Positions 1 to 12,300 of a stretch of 64,000 bases of DNA are shown piece by piece. The notes beneath the pieces were generated by a model. It worked only from the letters and a program-made list of their open reading frames with translations. It searched no databases and was not told the origin of the DNA. A program made the position numbers and the translations under genes. Source of the DNA: Mactromeris polynyma. Lineage: Eukaryota; Mollusca; Bivalvia; Venerida; Mactridae. Position 1 is the stretch's first letter. Every line of letters starts with the position of its first letter. The DNA is taken from positions 62,001 to 126,000 of the forward strand of contig JASFXZ010000117.1 of assembly GCA_032209605.1 (NCBI GenBank), given 5' to 3'.

Positions 1-44
1 GTGGTGAGGAGTATATATTTACAAACAATTACAAAAATAAAGAA

Positions 45-130
45 TACCTCGGGTGAGAGTCGAACTGGTGCTTATCTTTTCAATAAATACATCTAAATAC
101 AGAACGTTTAACCGACTGAGTTATAGAGGC
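45..130 (-). other. tRNA-like segment with A and B boxes, repeated in every monomer
   Basis: Read on the minus strand, this begins GCCTCTATAACTCAGTCGG, which looks like a tRNA acceptor strand followed by a D arm. TAACTCAGTCGG (123 to 112) matches the Pol III A box TRGCNNAGYNGG at 11 of 12 positions. AGTTCGACTCT (66 to 56) matches the B box GGTTCGANTCC at 9 of 11. The boxes are 45 bp apart with no T4 run between them, and a T5 run follows at 37 to 33, a plausible Pol III terminator. The acceptor and T stems pair poorly, so this is a degenerate tRNA-derived sequence, such as a SINE head, and not a working tRNA gene. The same segment recurs once per monomer across both parts of the array. Transcription is not demonstrated. 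Confidence 0.6.
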
Positions 131-473
131 ACACACCTAGTTTGGATTAAATAACTTGTTTTGTAGTCTGTGTTCCATAATAAACATGCCTTTGTCTATT
201 TTCTGTATGCATACTAGGCATCGGTACGCTATTGCTGTGTACAATTGTTGTATGCCACCGTATGTTGTATATGTATTGTACAAAGCCAAATGTAAATCTG
301 AGTTACCATGCGGAATGATAACCAGACGTATGATGCACTAACCAGCGCTGCTATTAGTGAAAAGGTAACACTATATTGTAATAATAAACATAATTTATTC
401 AGCAATTAAGACAAATAATCGAATATACATAACGCACAATTTAACATAACATAAATAGCACATCAGAAATAAA

Positions 474-482
474 CACGTGACG
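474..482. promoter_or_regulatory. CACGTGACG E-box motif, first copy in the monomer
   Basis: The palindromic E-box CACGTG is extended to CACGTGACGTTC, which also contains the CRE-type core TGACGT. It is present at the equivalent position in every monomer I inspected. bHLH-zip factors of the USF/MITF/Max type are known to bind CACGTG, but binding here is only inferred. Confidence 0.4.
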
Positions 483-666
483 TTCTTCAATAACAGTTCA
501 TTTTGTTTTTACATATATGTCAAGTGTTTTTCAGAGTTGCGTTACTCTCATATTGTGTATGTCGATTACATTGTTTACATCACTGCATTCTGACAGACGC
601 GATATTGTCGGCAGGATACTGAATGAAATAAAAGCAAGAACAATGGATGGATTACATTTAAATGAC

Positions 667-675
667 CACGTGACG
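667..675. promoter_or_regulatory. CACGTGACG E-box motif, second copy in the monomer
   Basis: The same nine bases as at 474-482, 193 bp further on in the unit and in the same orientation, within ACCACGTGACGCAGATG. It recurs in every monomer inspected, including those where the next base change (CGC to CGT) introduces a stop in the overlapping open frame. Confidence 0.4.
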
Positions 676-778
676 CAGATGAGTTTTTCTTCAAGCGTTG
701 GCTTGAATGTGATCTATCGGCAAAAAGAATAACCTTCTGGGTATTGAACCGGTATATATTGCTACCTGATGAACGTTT

Positions 779-3700
779 GTGGTGAGGAGTATATATTTAC
801 AAACAATTACAAAAATAAAGAATACCTCGGGTGAGAGTCGAACTGGTGCTTAACTTTTCAATAAATACATCTAAATACAGAACGTTTAACCGACTGAGTT
901 ATAGAGGCACACACCTAGTTTGGATTAAATAACTTGTTTTGTAGTCGGTGTTCCATAATAAACATGCCTTTGTCTATTTTCTGTATGCATACTAGGCATC
1001 GGTACGCTATTGCTGTGTACAATTGTTGTATGCCACCGTATGTTGTATATGTATTGTACAAAGCCAAATGTAAATCTGAGTTACCATGCGGAATGATAAC
1101 CAGACGTATGATGCACTAACCAGCGCTGCTATTAGTGAAAAGGTAACACTATATTGTAATAATAAACATAATTTATTCAGCAATTAAGACAAATACTCGA
1201 ATATACATAACGCACAATTTAACATAACATAAATAGCACATCAGAAATAAACACGTGACGTTCTTCAATAACAGTTCATTTTGTTTTTACATATATGTCA
1301 AGTGTTTCAGAGTTGCGTTACTCTCATATTGTGTATGTCGATTACATTGTTTACATCACTGCATTCTGACAGACGCGATATTGTCGGCAGGATACTGAAT
1401 GAAATAAAAGCAAGAACAATGGATGGATTACATTTAAATGACCACGTGACGCAGATGAGCTATTCTTCAAGCGTTGGCTTGAATGTGATCTATCGGCAAA
1501 AAGAATAACCTTCTGGGTATTGAACCGGTATATATTGCTACCTGATGAACGTTTGTGGTGAGGAGTATATATTTACAAACAATTACAAAAATAAAGAATA
1601 CCTCGGGTGAGAGTCGAACTGGTGCTTAACTTTTCAATAGATACATCTAAATACAGAACGTTTAACCGACTGAGTTATAGAGGCACACACCTAGTTTGGA
1701 TTAAATAACTTGTTTTGTAGTCGGTGTTCCATAATAAACATGCCTTTGTCTATTTTCTGTATGCATACTAGGCATCGGTACGCTATTGCTGTGTACAATT
1801 GTTGTATGCCACCGTATGTTGTATATGTATTGTACAAAGCCAAATGTAAATCTGAGTTACCATGTGGAATGATAACCAGACGTATGATGCACTAACCAGC
1901 GCTGCTATTAGTGAAAAGGTAACACTATATTGTAATAATAAACATAATTTATTCAGCAATTAAGACAAATACTCGAATATACATAACGCACAATTTAACA
2001 TAACATAAATAGCACATCAGAAATAAACACGTGACGTTCTTCAATAACAGTTCATTTTGTTTTTACATATATGTCAAGTGTTTTTCAGAGTTGCGTTACT
2101 CTCATATTGTGTATGTCGATTACATTGTTTACATCACTGCATTCTGACAGACGCGATATTGTCGGCAGGATACTGAATGAAATAAAAGCAAGAACAATGG
2201 ATGGATTACATTTAAATGACCACGTGACGCAGATGAGTTTTTCTTCAAGCGTTGGCTTGAATGTGATCTATCGGCAAAAAGAATAACCTTCTGGGTATTG
2301 AACCGGTATATATTGCTACCTGATGAACGTTTGTGGTGAGGAGTATATATTTACAAACAATTACAAAAATAAAGAATACCTCGGGTGAGAGTCGAACTGG
2401 TGCTTAACTTTTCAATAAATACATCTAAATACAGAACGTTTAACCGACTGAGTTATAGAGGCACACACCTAGTTTGGATTAAATAACTTGTTTTGTAGTC
2501 TGTGTTCCATAATAAACATGCCTTTGTCTATTTTCTGTATGCATACTAGGCATCGGTACGCTATTGCTGTGTACAATTGTTGTATGCCACCGTATGTTGT
2601 ATATGTATTGTACAAAGCCAAATGTAAATCTGAGTTACCATGCGGAATGATAACCAGACGTATGATGCACTAACCAGCGCTGCTATTAGTGAAAAGGTAA
2701 CACTATATTGTAATAATAAACATAATTTATTCAGCAATTAAGACAAATACTCGAATATACATAACGCACAATTTAACATAACATAAATAGCACATCAGAA
2801 ATAAACACGTGACGTTCTTCAATAACAGTTCATTTTGTTTTTACATATATGTCAAGTGTTTTTCAGAGTTGCGTTACTCTCATATTGTGTATGTCGATTA
2901 CATTGTTTACATCACTGCATTCTGACAGACGCGATATTGTCGGCAGGATACTGAATGAAATAAAAGCAAGAACAATGGATGGATTACATTTAAATGACCA
3001 CGTGACGCAGATGAGTTTTTCTTCAAGCGTTGGCTTGAATGTGATCTATCGGCAAAAAGAATAACCTTCTGGGTATTGAACCGGTATATATTGCTACCTG
3101 ATGAACGTTTGTGGTGAGGAGTATATATTTACAAACAATTACAAAAATAAAGAATACCTCGGGTGAGAGTCGAAGTGGTGCTTAACTTTTCAATAAATAC
3201 ATCTAAATACAGAACGTTTAACCGACTGAGTTATAGAGGCACACACCTAGTTTGGATTAAATAACTTGTTTTGTAGTCTGTGTTCCATCTTAAACATGCC
3301 TTTGTCTATTTTCTGTATGCATACTAGGCATCGGTACTCTATTGCTGTGTACAATTGTTGTATGCCACCGTATGTTGTATATGTATTGTACAAAGCCAAA
3401 TGTAAATCTGAGTTACCATGCGGAATGATAACCAGACGTATGATGCACTAACCAGCGCTGCTATTAGTGAAAAGGTAACACTATATTGTAATAATAAACA
3501 TAATTTATTCAGCAATTAAGACAAATACTCGAATATACATAACGCACAATTTAACATAACATCAATAGCACATCAGAAATAAACACGTGACGTTCTTCAA
3601 TAACAGTTCATTTTGTTTTTACATATATGTCAAGTGTTTCAGAGTTGCGTTACTCTCATATTGTGTATGTCGATTACATTGTTTACATCACTGCATTCTG

Positions 3701-6700
3701 ACAGACGCGATATTGTCGGCAGGATACTGAATGAAATAAAAGCAAGAACAATGGATGGATTACATTTAAATGACCACGTGACGCAGATGAGTTTTTCTTC
3801 AAGCGTTGGCTTGAATGTGATCTATCGGCAAAAAGAATAACCTTCTGGGTATTGAACCGGTATATATTGCTACCTGATGAACGTTTGTGGTGAGGAGTAT
3901 ATATTTAAAAACAATTACAAAAATAAAGAATACCTCGGGTGAGAGTCGAACTGGTGCTTAACTTTTCAATAAATACATCTAAATACAGAACGTTTAACCG
4001 ACTGAGTTATAGAGGCACACACCTAGTTTGGATTAAATAACTTGTTTTGTAGTCTGTGTTCCATAATAAACATGCCTTTGTCTATTTTCTGTATGCATAC
4101 TAGGCATCGGTACGCTATTGCTGTGTACAATTGTTGTATGCCACCGTATGTTGTATATGTATTGTACAAAGCCAAATGTAAATCTGAGTTACCATGCGGA
4201 ATGATAACCAGACGTATGATGCACTAACCAGCGCTGCTATTAGTGAAAAGGTAACACTATATTGTAATAATAAACATAATTTATTCAGCAATTAAGACAA
4301 ATACTCGAATATACATAACGCACAATTTAACATAACATAAATAGCACATCAGAAATAAACACGTGACGTTCTTCAATAACAGTTCATTTTGTTTTTACAT
4401 ATATGTCAAGTGTTTTTCAGAGTTGCGTTACTCTCATATTGTGTATGTCGATTACATTGTTTACATCACTGCATTCTGACAGACGCGTTATTGTCGGCAG
4501 GATACTGAATGAAATAAAAGCAAGAACAATGGATGGATTACATTTAAATGACCACGTGACGCAGATGAGTTTTTCTTCAAGCGTTGGCTTGAATGTGATC
4601 TATCGGCAAAAAGAATAACCTTCTGGGTATTGAACCGGTATATATTGCTACCTGATGAACGTTTGTGGTGAGGAGTATATATTTACAAACAATTACAAAA
4701 ATAAAGAATACCTCGGGTGAGAGTCGAAGTGGTGCTTAACTTTTCAATAAATACATCTAAATACAGAACGTTTAACCGACTGAGTTATAGAGGCACACAC
4801 CTAGTTTGGATTAAATAACTTGTTTTGTAGTCGGTGTTCCATAATAAACATGCCTTTGTCTATTTTCTGTATGCATACTAGGCATCGGTACGCTATTGCT
4901 GTGTACAATTGTTGTATGCCACCGTATGTTGTATATGTATTGTACAAAGCCAAATGTAAATCTGAGTTACCATGCGGAATGATAACCAGACGTATGATGC
5001 ACTAACCAGCGCTGCTATTAGTGAAAAGGTAACACTATATTGTAATAATAAACATAATTTATTCAGCAATTAAGACAAATACTCGAATATACATAACGCA
5101 CAATTTAACATAACATAAATAGCACATCAGAAATAAACACGTGACGTTCTTCAATAACAGTTCATTTTGTTTTTACATATATGTCAAGTGTTTTTCAGAG
5201 TTGCGTTACTCTCATATTGTGTATGTCGATTACATTGTTTACATCACTGCATTCTGACAGACGCGATATTGTCGGCAGGATACTGAATGAAATAAAAGCA
5301 AGAACAATGGATGGATTACATTTAAATGACCACGTGACGCAGATGAGTTTTTCTTCAAGCGTTGGCTTGAATGTGATCTATCGGCAAAAAGAATAACCTT
5401 CTGGGTATTGAACCGGTATATATTGCTACCTGATGAACGTTTGTGGTGAGGAGTATATATTTACAAACAATTACAAAAATAAAGAATACCTCGGGTGAGA
5501 GTCGAACTGGTGCTTAACTTTTCAATAAATACATCTAAATACAGAACGTTTAACCGACTGAGTTATAGAGGCACACACCTAGTTTGGATTAAATAACTTG
5601 TTTTGTACTCGGTGTTCCATAATAAACATGCCTTTGTCTATTTTCTGTATGCATACTAGGCATCGGTACGCTATTGCTGTGTACAATTGTTGTATGCCAC
5701 CGTATGTTGTATATGTATTGTACAAAGCCAAATGTAAATCTGAGTTACCATGCGGAATGATAACCAGACGTATGATGCACTAACCAGCGCTGCTATTAGT
5801 GAAAAGGTAACACTATATTGTAATAATAAACATAATTTATTCAGCAATTAAGACAAATACTCGAATATACATAACGCACAATTTAACATAACATAAATAG
5901 CACATCAGAAATAAACACGTGACGTTCTTCAATAACAGTTCATTTTGTTTTTACATATAGGTCAAGTGTTTCAGAGTTGCGTTACTCTCATATTGTGTAT
6001 GTCGATTACATTGTTTACATCACTGCATTCTGACAGACGCGATATTGTCGGCAGGATACTGAATGAAATAAAAGCAAGAACAATGGATGGATTACATTTA
6101 AATGACCACGTGACGCAGATGAGTTATTCTTCAAGCGTTGGCTTGAATGTGATCTATCGGCAAAAAGAATAACCTTCTGGGTATTGAACCGGTATATATT
6201 GCTACCTGATGAACGTTTGTGGTGAGGAGTATATATTTACAAACAATTACAAAAATAAAGAATACCTCGGGTGAGAGTCGAACTGGTGCTTAACTTTTCA
6301 ATAAATACATCTAAATACAGAACGTTTAACCGACTGAGTTATAGAGGCACACACCTAGTTTGGATTAAATAACTTGTTTTGTAGTCTGTGTTCCATAATA
6401 AACATGCCTTTGTCTATTTTCTGTATGCATACTAGGCATCGGTACGCTATTGCTGTGTACAATTGTTGTATGCCACCGTATGTTGTATATGTATTGTACA
6501 AAGCCAAATGTAAATCTGAGTTACCATGCGGAATGATAACCAGACGTATGATGCACTAACCAGCGCTGCTATTAGTGAAAAGGTAACACTATATTGTAAT
6601 AATAAACATAATTTATTCAGCAATTAAGACAAATACTCGAATATACATAACGCACAATTTAACATAACATAAATAGCACATCAGAAATAAACACGTGACG

Positions 6701-9315
6701 TTCTTCAATAACAGTTCATTTTGTTTTTACATATATGTCAAGTGTTTCAGAGTTGCGTTACTCTCATATTGTGTATGTCGATTACATTGTTTACATCACT
6801 GCATTCTGACAGACGCGATATTGTCGGCAGGATACTGAATGAAATAAAAGCAAGAACAATGGATGGATTACATTTAAATGACCACGTGACGCAGATGAGT
6901 TTTTCTTCAAGCGTTGGCTTGAATGTGATCTATCGGCAAAAAGAATAACCTTCTGGGTATTGAACCGGTATATATTGCTACCTGATGAACGTTTGTGGTG
7001 AGGAGTATATATTTACAAACAATTACAAAAATAAAGAATACCTCGGGTGAGAGTCGAACTGGTGCTTAACTTTTCAATAAATACATCTAAATACAGAACG
7101 TTTAACCGACTGAGTTATAGAGGCACACACCTAGTTTGGATTAAATAACTTGTTTTGTAGTCTGTGTTCCATAATAAACATGCCTTTGTCTATTTTCTGT
7201 ATGCATACTAGGCATCGGTACGCTATTGCTGTGTACAATTGTTGTATGCCACCGTATGTTGTATATGTATTGTACAAAGCCAAATGTAAATCTGAGTTAC
7301 CATGCGGAATGATAACCAGACGTATGATGCACTAACCAGCGCTGCAATTAGTGAAAAGGTAACACTATATTGTAATAATAAACATAATTTATTCAGCAAT
7401 TAAGACAAATACTCGAATATACATAACGCACAATTTAACATAACATAAATAGCACATCAGAAATAAACACGTGACGTTCTTCAATAACAGTTCATTTTGT
7501 TTTTACATATATGTCAAGTGTTTTTCAGAGTTGCGTTACTCTCATATTGTGTATGTCGATTACATTGTTTACATCACTGCATTCTGACAGACGCGATATT
7601 GTCGGCAGGATACTGAATGAAATAAAAGCAAGAACAATGGATGGATTACATTTAAATGACCACGTGACGCAGATGAGTTTTTCTTCAAGCGTTGGCTTGA
7701 ATGTGATCTATCGGCAAAAAGAATAACCTTCTAGGTATTGAACCGGTATATATTGCTACCTGATGAACGTTTGTGGTGAGGAGTATATATTTACAAACAA
7801 TTACAAAAATAAAGAATACCTCGGGTGAGAGTCGAACTGGTGCTTAACTTTTCAATAAATACATCTAAATACAGAACGTTTAACCGACTGAGTTATAGAG
7901 GCACACACCTAGTTTGGATTAAATAACTTGTTTTGTAGTCTGTGTTCCATAATAAACATGCCTTTGTCTATTTTCTGTATGCATACTAGGCATCGGTACG
8001 CTATTGCTGTGTACAATTGTTGTATGCCACCGTATGTTGTATATGTATTGTACAAAGCCAAATGTAAATCTGAGTTACCATGCGGAATGATAACCAGACG
8101 TATGATGCACTAACCAGCGCTGCTATTAGTGAAAAGGTAACACTATATTGTAATAATAAACATAATTTATTCAGCAATTAAGACAAATACTCGAATATAC
8201 ATAACGCACAATTTAACATAACATAAATAGCACATCAGAAATAAACACGTGACGTTCTTCAATAACAGTTCATTTTGTTTTTACATATTTCAGAGTTGCG
8301 TTACTCTCATATTGTGTATGTCGATTACATTGTTTACATCACTGCATTCTGACAGACGCGATATTGTCGGCAGGATACTGAATGAAATAAAAGCAAGAAC
8401 AATGGATGGATTACATTTAAATGACCACGTGACGCAGATGAGTTTTTCTTCAAGCGTTGGCTTGAATGTGATCTATCGGCAAAAAGAATAACCTTCTGGG
8501 TATTGAACCGGTATATATTGCTACCTGATGAACGTTTGTGGTGAGGAGTATATATTTACAAACAATTACAAAAATAAAGAATACCTCGGGTGAGAGTCGA
8601 ACTGGTGCTTAACTTTTCAATAAATACATCTAAATACAGAACGTTTAACCGACTGAGTTATAGAGGCACACACCTAGTTTGGATTAAATAACTTGTTTTG
8701 TAGTCGGTGTTCCATAATAAACATGCCTTTGTCTATTTTCGGTATGCATACTAGGCATCGGTACGCTATTGCTGTGTACAATTGTTGTATGCCACCGTAT
8801 GTTGTATATGTATTGTACAAAGCCAAATGTAAATCTGAGTTACCATGCGGAATGATAACCAGACGTATGATGCACTAACCAGCGCTGCTATTAGTGAAAA
8901 GGTAACACTATATTGTAATAATAAACATAATTTATTCAGCAATTAAGACAAATACTCGAATATACATAACGCACAATTTAACATAACATAAATAGCACAT
9001 CAGAAATAAACACGTGACGTTCTTCAATAACAGTTCATTTTGTTTTTACATATATGTCAAGTGTTTTTCAGAGCTGCGTTACTCTCATATTGTGTATGTC
9101 GATTACATTGTTTACATCACTGCATTCTGACAGACGCGATATTGTCGGCAGGATACTGAATGAAATAAAAGCAAGAACAATGGATGGATTACATTTAAAT
9201 GACCACGTGACGTAGATGAGTTTTTCTTCAAGCGTTGGCTTGAATGTGATCTATCGGCAAAAAGAATAACCTTCTGGGTATTGAACCGGTATATATTGCT
9301 ACCTGATGAACGTTT
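779..9315. repeat. Higher-order repeat copy 1 (11 monomers, 8,537 bp)
   Basis: Eleven distinguishable monomers, starting at 779, 1555, 2333, 3111, 3887, 4665, 5443, 6219, 6995, 7773 and 8538, define the block. Diagnostic variants in order are: GAGCTATTC in the 1st; CAATAGATAC in the 2nd; CCATCTTAAAC, TACTCTATTG and CATCAATAGC in the 4th; TTTAAAAACAATT in the 5th; TGTACTCGG and CATATAGGTC in the 7th; GCTGCAATTAG and CTTCTAGG in the 9th; a 13-bp deletion in the 10th; TTTTCGGTATG and GACGTAGATG in the 11th. The same series recurs in the next two blocks, which establishes the higher-order period. Confidence 0.93.
7773..8537. repeat. 765-bp monomer variant with 13-bp deletion
   Basis: Thirteen bases relative to the 778-bp form are missing between TTTTTACATAT and TTCAGAGTTGC. 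The identical deletion occurs at 17086-17850 and 25623-26387, always as the tenth monomer of the higher-order block, so it arose once and was amplified with the block. Confidence 0.9.
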
Positions 9316-12300
9316 GTGGTGAGGAGTATATATTTACAAACAATTACAAAAATAAAGAATACCTCGGGTGAGAGTCGAACTGGTGCTTAACTTTTCAATA
9401 AATACATGTAAATACAGAACGTTTAACCGACTGAGTTATAGAGGCACACACCTAGTTTGGATTAAATAACTTGTTTTGTAGTCGGTGTTCCATAATAAAC
9501 ATGCCTTTGTCTATTTTCTGTATGCATACTAGGCATCGGTACGCTATTGCTGTGTACAATTGTTGTATGCCACCGTATGTTGTATATGTATTGTACAAAG
9601 CCAAATGTAAATCTGAGTTACCATGCGGAATGATAACCAGACGTATGATGCACTAACCAGCGCTGCTATTAGTGAAAAGGTAACACTATATTGTAATAAT
9701 AAACATAATTTATTCAGCAATTAAGACAAATACTCGAATATACATAACGCACAATTTAACATAACATAAATAGCACATCAGAAATAAACACGTGACGTTC
9801 TTCAATAACAGTTCATTTTGTTTTTACATATATGTCAAGTGTTTCAGAGTTGCGTTACTCTCATATTGTGTATGTCGATTACATTGTTTACATCACTGCA
9901 TTCTGACAGACGCGATATTGTCGGCAGGATACTGAATGAAATAAAAGCAAGAACAATGGATGGATTACATTTAAATGACCACGTGACGCAGATGAGCTAT
10001 TCTTCAAGCGTTGGCTTGAATGTGATCTATCGGCAAAAAGAATAACCTTCTGGGTATTGAACCGGTATATATTGCTACCTGATGAACGTTTGTGGTGAGG
10101 AGTATATATTTACAAACAATTACAAAAATAAAGAATACCTCGGGTGAGAGTCGAACTGGTGCTTAACTTTTCAATAGATACATCTAAATACAGAACGTTT
10201 AACCGACTGAGTTATAGAGGCACACACCTAGTTTGGATTAAATAACTTGTTTTGTAGTCGGTGTTCCATAATAAACATGCCTTTGTCTATTTTCTGTATG
10301 CATACTAGGCATCGGTACGCTATTGCTGTGTACAATTGTTGTATGCCACCGTATGTTGTATATGTATTGTACAAAGCCAAATGTAAATCTGAGTTACCAT
10401 GTGGAATGATAACCAGACGTATGATGCACTAACCAGCGCTGCTATTAGTGAAAAGGTAACACTATATTGTAATAATAAACATAATTTATTCAGCAATTAA
10501 GACAAATACTCGAATATACATAACGCACAATTTAACATAACATAAATAGCACATCAGAAATAAACACGTGACGTTCTTCAATAACAGTTCATTTTGTTTT
10601 TACATATATGTCAAGTGTTTTTCAGAGTTGCGTTACTCTCATATTGTGTATGTCGATTACATTGTTTACATCACTGCATTCTGACAGACGCGATATTGTC
10701 GGCAGGATACTGAATGAAATAAAAGCAAGAACAATGGATGGATTACATTTAAATGACCACGTGACGCAGATGAGTTTTTCTTCAAGCGTTGGCTTGAATG
10801 TGATCTATCGGCAAAAAGAATAACCTTCTGGGTATTGAACCGGTATATATTGCTACCTGATGAACGTTTGTGGTGAGGAGTATATATTTACAAACAATTA
10901 CAAAAATAAAGAATACCTCGGGTGAGAGTCGAACTGGTGCTTAACTTTTCAATAAATACATCTAAATACAGAACGTTTAACCGACTGAGTTATAGAGGCA
11001 CACACCTAGTTTGGATTAAATAACTTGTTTTGTAGTCTGTGTTCCATAATAAACATGCCTTTGTCTATTTTCTGTATGCATACTAGGCATCGGTACGCTA
11101 TTGCTGTGTACAATTGTTGTATGCCACCGTATGTTGTATATGTATTGTACAAAGCCAAATGTAAATCTGAGTTACCATGCGGAATGATAACCAGACGTAT
11201 GATGCACTAACCAGCGCTGCTATTAGTGAAAAGGTAACACTATATTGTAATAATAAACATAATTTATTCGGCAATTAAGACAAATACTCGAATATACATA
11301 ACGCACAATTTAACATAACATAAATAGCACATCAGAAATAAACACGTGACGTTCTTCAATAACAGTTCATTTTGTTTTTACATATATGTCAAGTGTTTTT
11401 CAGAGTTGCGTTACTCTCATATTGTGTATGTCGATTACATTGTTTACATCACTGCATTCTGACAGACGCGATATTGTCGGCAGGATACTGAATGAAATAA
11501 AAGCAAGAACAATGGATGGATTACATTTAAATGACCACGTGACGCAGATGAGTTTTTCTTCAAGCGTTGGCTTGAATGTGATCTATCGGCAAAAAGAATA
11601 ACCTTCTGGGTATTGAACCGGTATATATTGCTACCTGATGAACGTTTGTGGTGAGGAGTATATATTTACAAACAATTACAAAAATAAAGAATACCTCGGG
11701 TGAGAGTCGAAGTGGTGCTTAACTTTTCAATAAATACATCTAAATACAGAACGTTTAACCGACTGAGTTATAGAGGCACACACCTAGTTTGGATTAAATA
11801 ACTTGTTTTGTAGTCTGTGTTCCATCTTAAACATGCCTTTGTCTATTTTCTGTATGCATACTAGGCATCGGTACTCTATTGCTGTGTACAATTGTTGTAT
11901 GCCACCGTATGTTGTATATGTATTGTACAAAGCCAAATGTAAATCTGAGTTACCATGCGGAATGATAACCAGACGTATGATGCACTAACCAGCGCTGCTA
12001 TTAGTGAAAAGGTAACACTATATTGTAATAATAAACATAATTTATTCAGCAATTAAGACAAATACTCGAATATACATAACGCACAATTTAACATAACATC
12101 AATAGCACATCAGAAATAAACACGTGACGTTCTTCAATAACAGTTCATTTTGTTTTTACATATATGTCAAGTGTTTCAGAGTTGCGTTACTCTCATATTG
12201 TGTATGTCGATTACATTGTTTACATCACTGCATTCTGACAGACGCGATATTGTCGGCAGGATACTGAATGAAATAAAAGCAAGAACAATGGATGGATTAC

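Larger units (their letters stand above)
1..778. repeat. Representative satellite monomer (778 bp)
   Basis: In this unit positions 45-130 hold a tRNA-like segment on the minus strand. Positions 474-482 and 667-675 are two copies of CACGTGACG. Positions 239-245 and 275-281 form a short inverted repeat, GTACAAT/ATTGTAC. The unit is AT-rich with several AATAAA strings. It carries CTTATC at 71-76 and AATAATCG at 414-421, variants shared with the monomer at 53032-53809 and absent from the monomers that follow it. No internal sub-repeat is visible, so 778 bp is the basic period. The function is unknown; possibilities are a centromeric, pericentromeric or subtelomeric satellite, or an amplified SINE-containing unit. 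Confidence 0.9.

Noticed and set aside
49..66. CENP-B box
   Set aside because: TTCG and CGGG strings occur near each other, but order, spacing and the central A do not fit the NTTCGNNNNANNCGGGN consensus on either strand.
45..130. Functional tRNA gene in the monomer
   Set aside because: The acceptor stem has two mismatches plus a wobble, three of five T-stem pairs fail, and the D stem is broken. I keep it only as a tRNA-like segment.
239..281. Hairpin GTACAAT/ATTGTAC in the monomer
   Set aside because: The stem is only 7 bp with a 29-nt loop in AT-rich DNA, which is expected by chance.
156..341. Recurring 61-residue open frame (about one per monomer)
   Set aside because: It starts at TTG, not ATG, and recurs only because the monomers are nearly identical. 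I recognise no domain, and in the 55366-56143 unit it loses its start without other change. There is no sign of selection on the frame.
517..732. Recurring 71-84 residue open frame in each monomer
   Set aside because: Its 5' part differs with the TT indel and the 13-bp deletion. It is stopped by TAG in the 11th monomer of each HOR and cut short by TAA near 45984. The longer versions start at non-ATG codons. I do not call it a gene.
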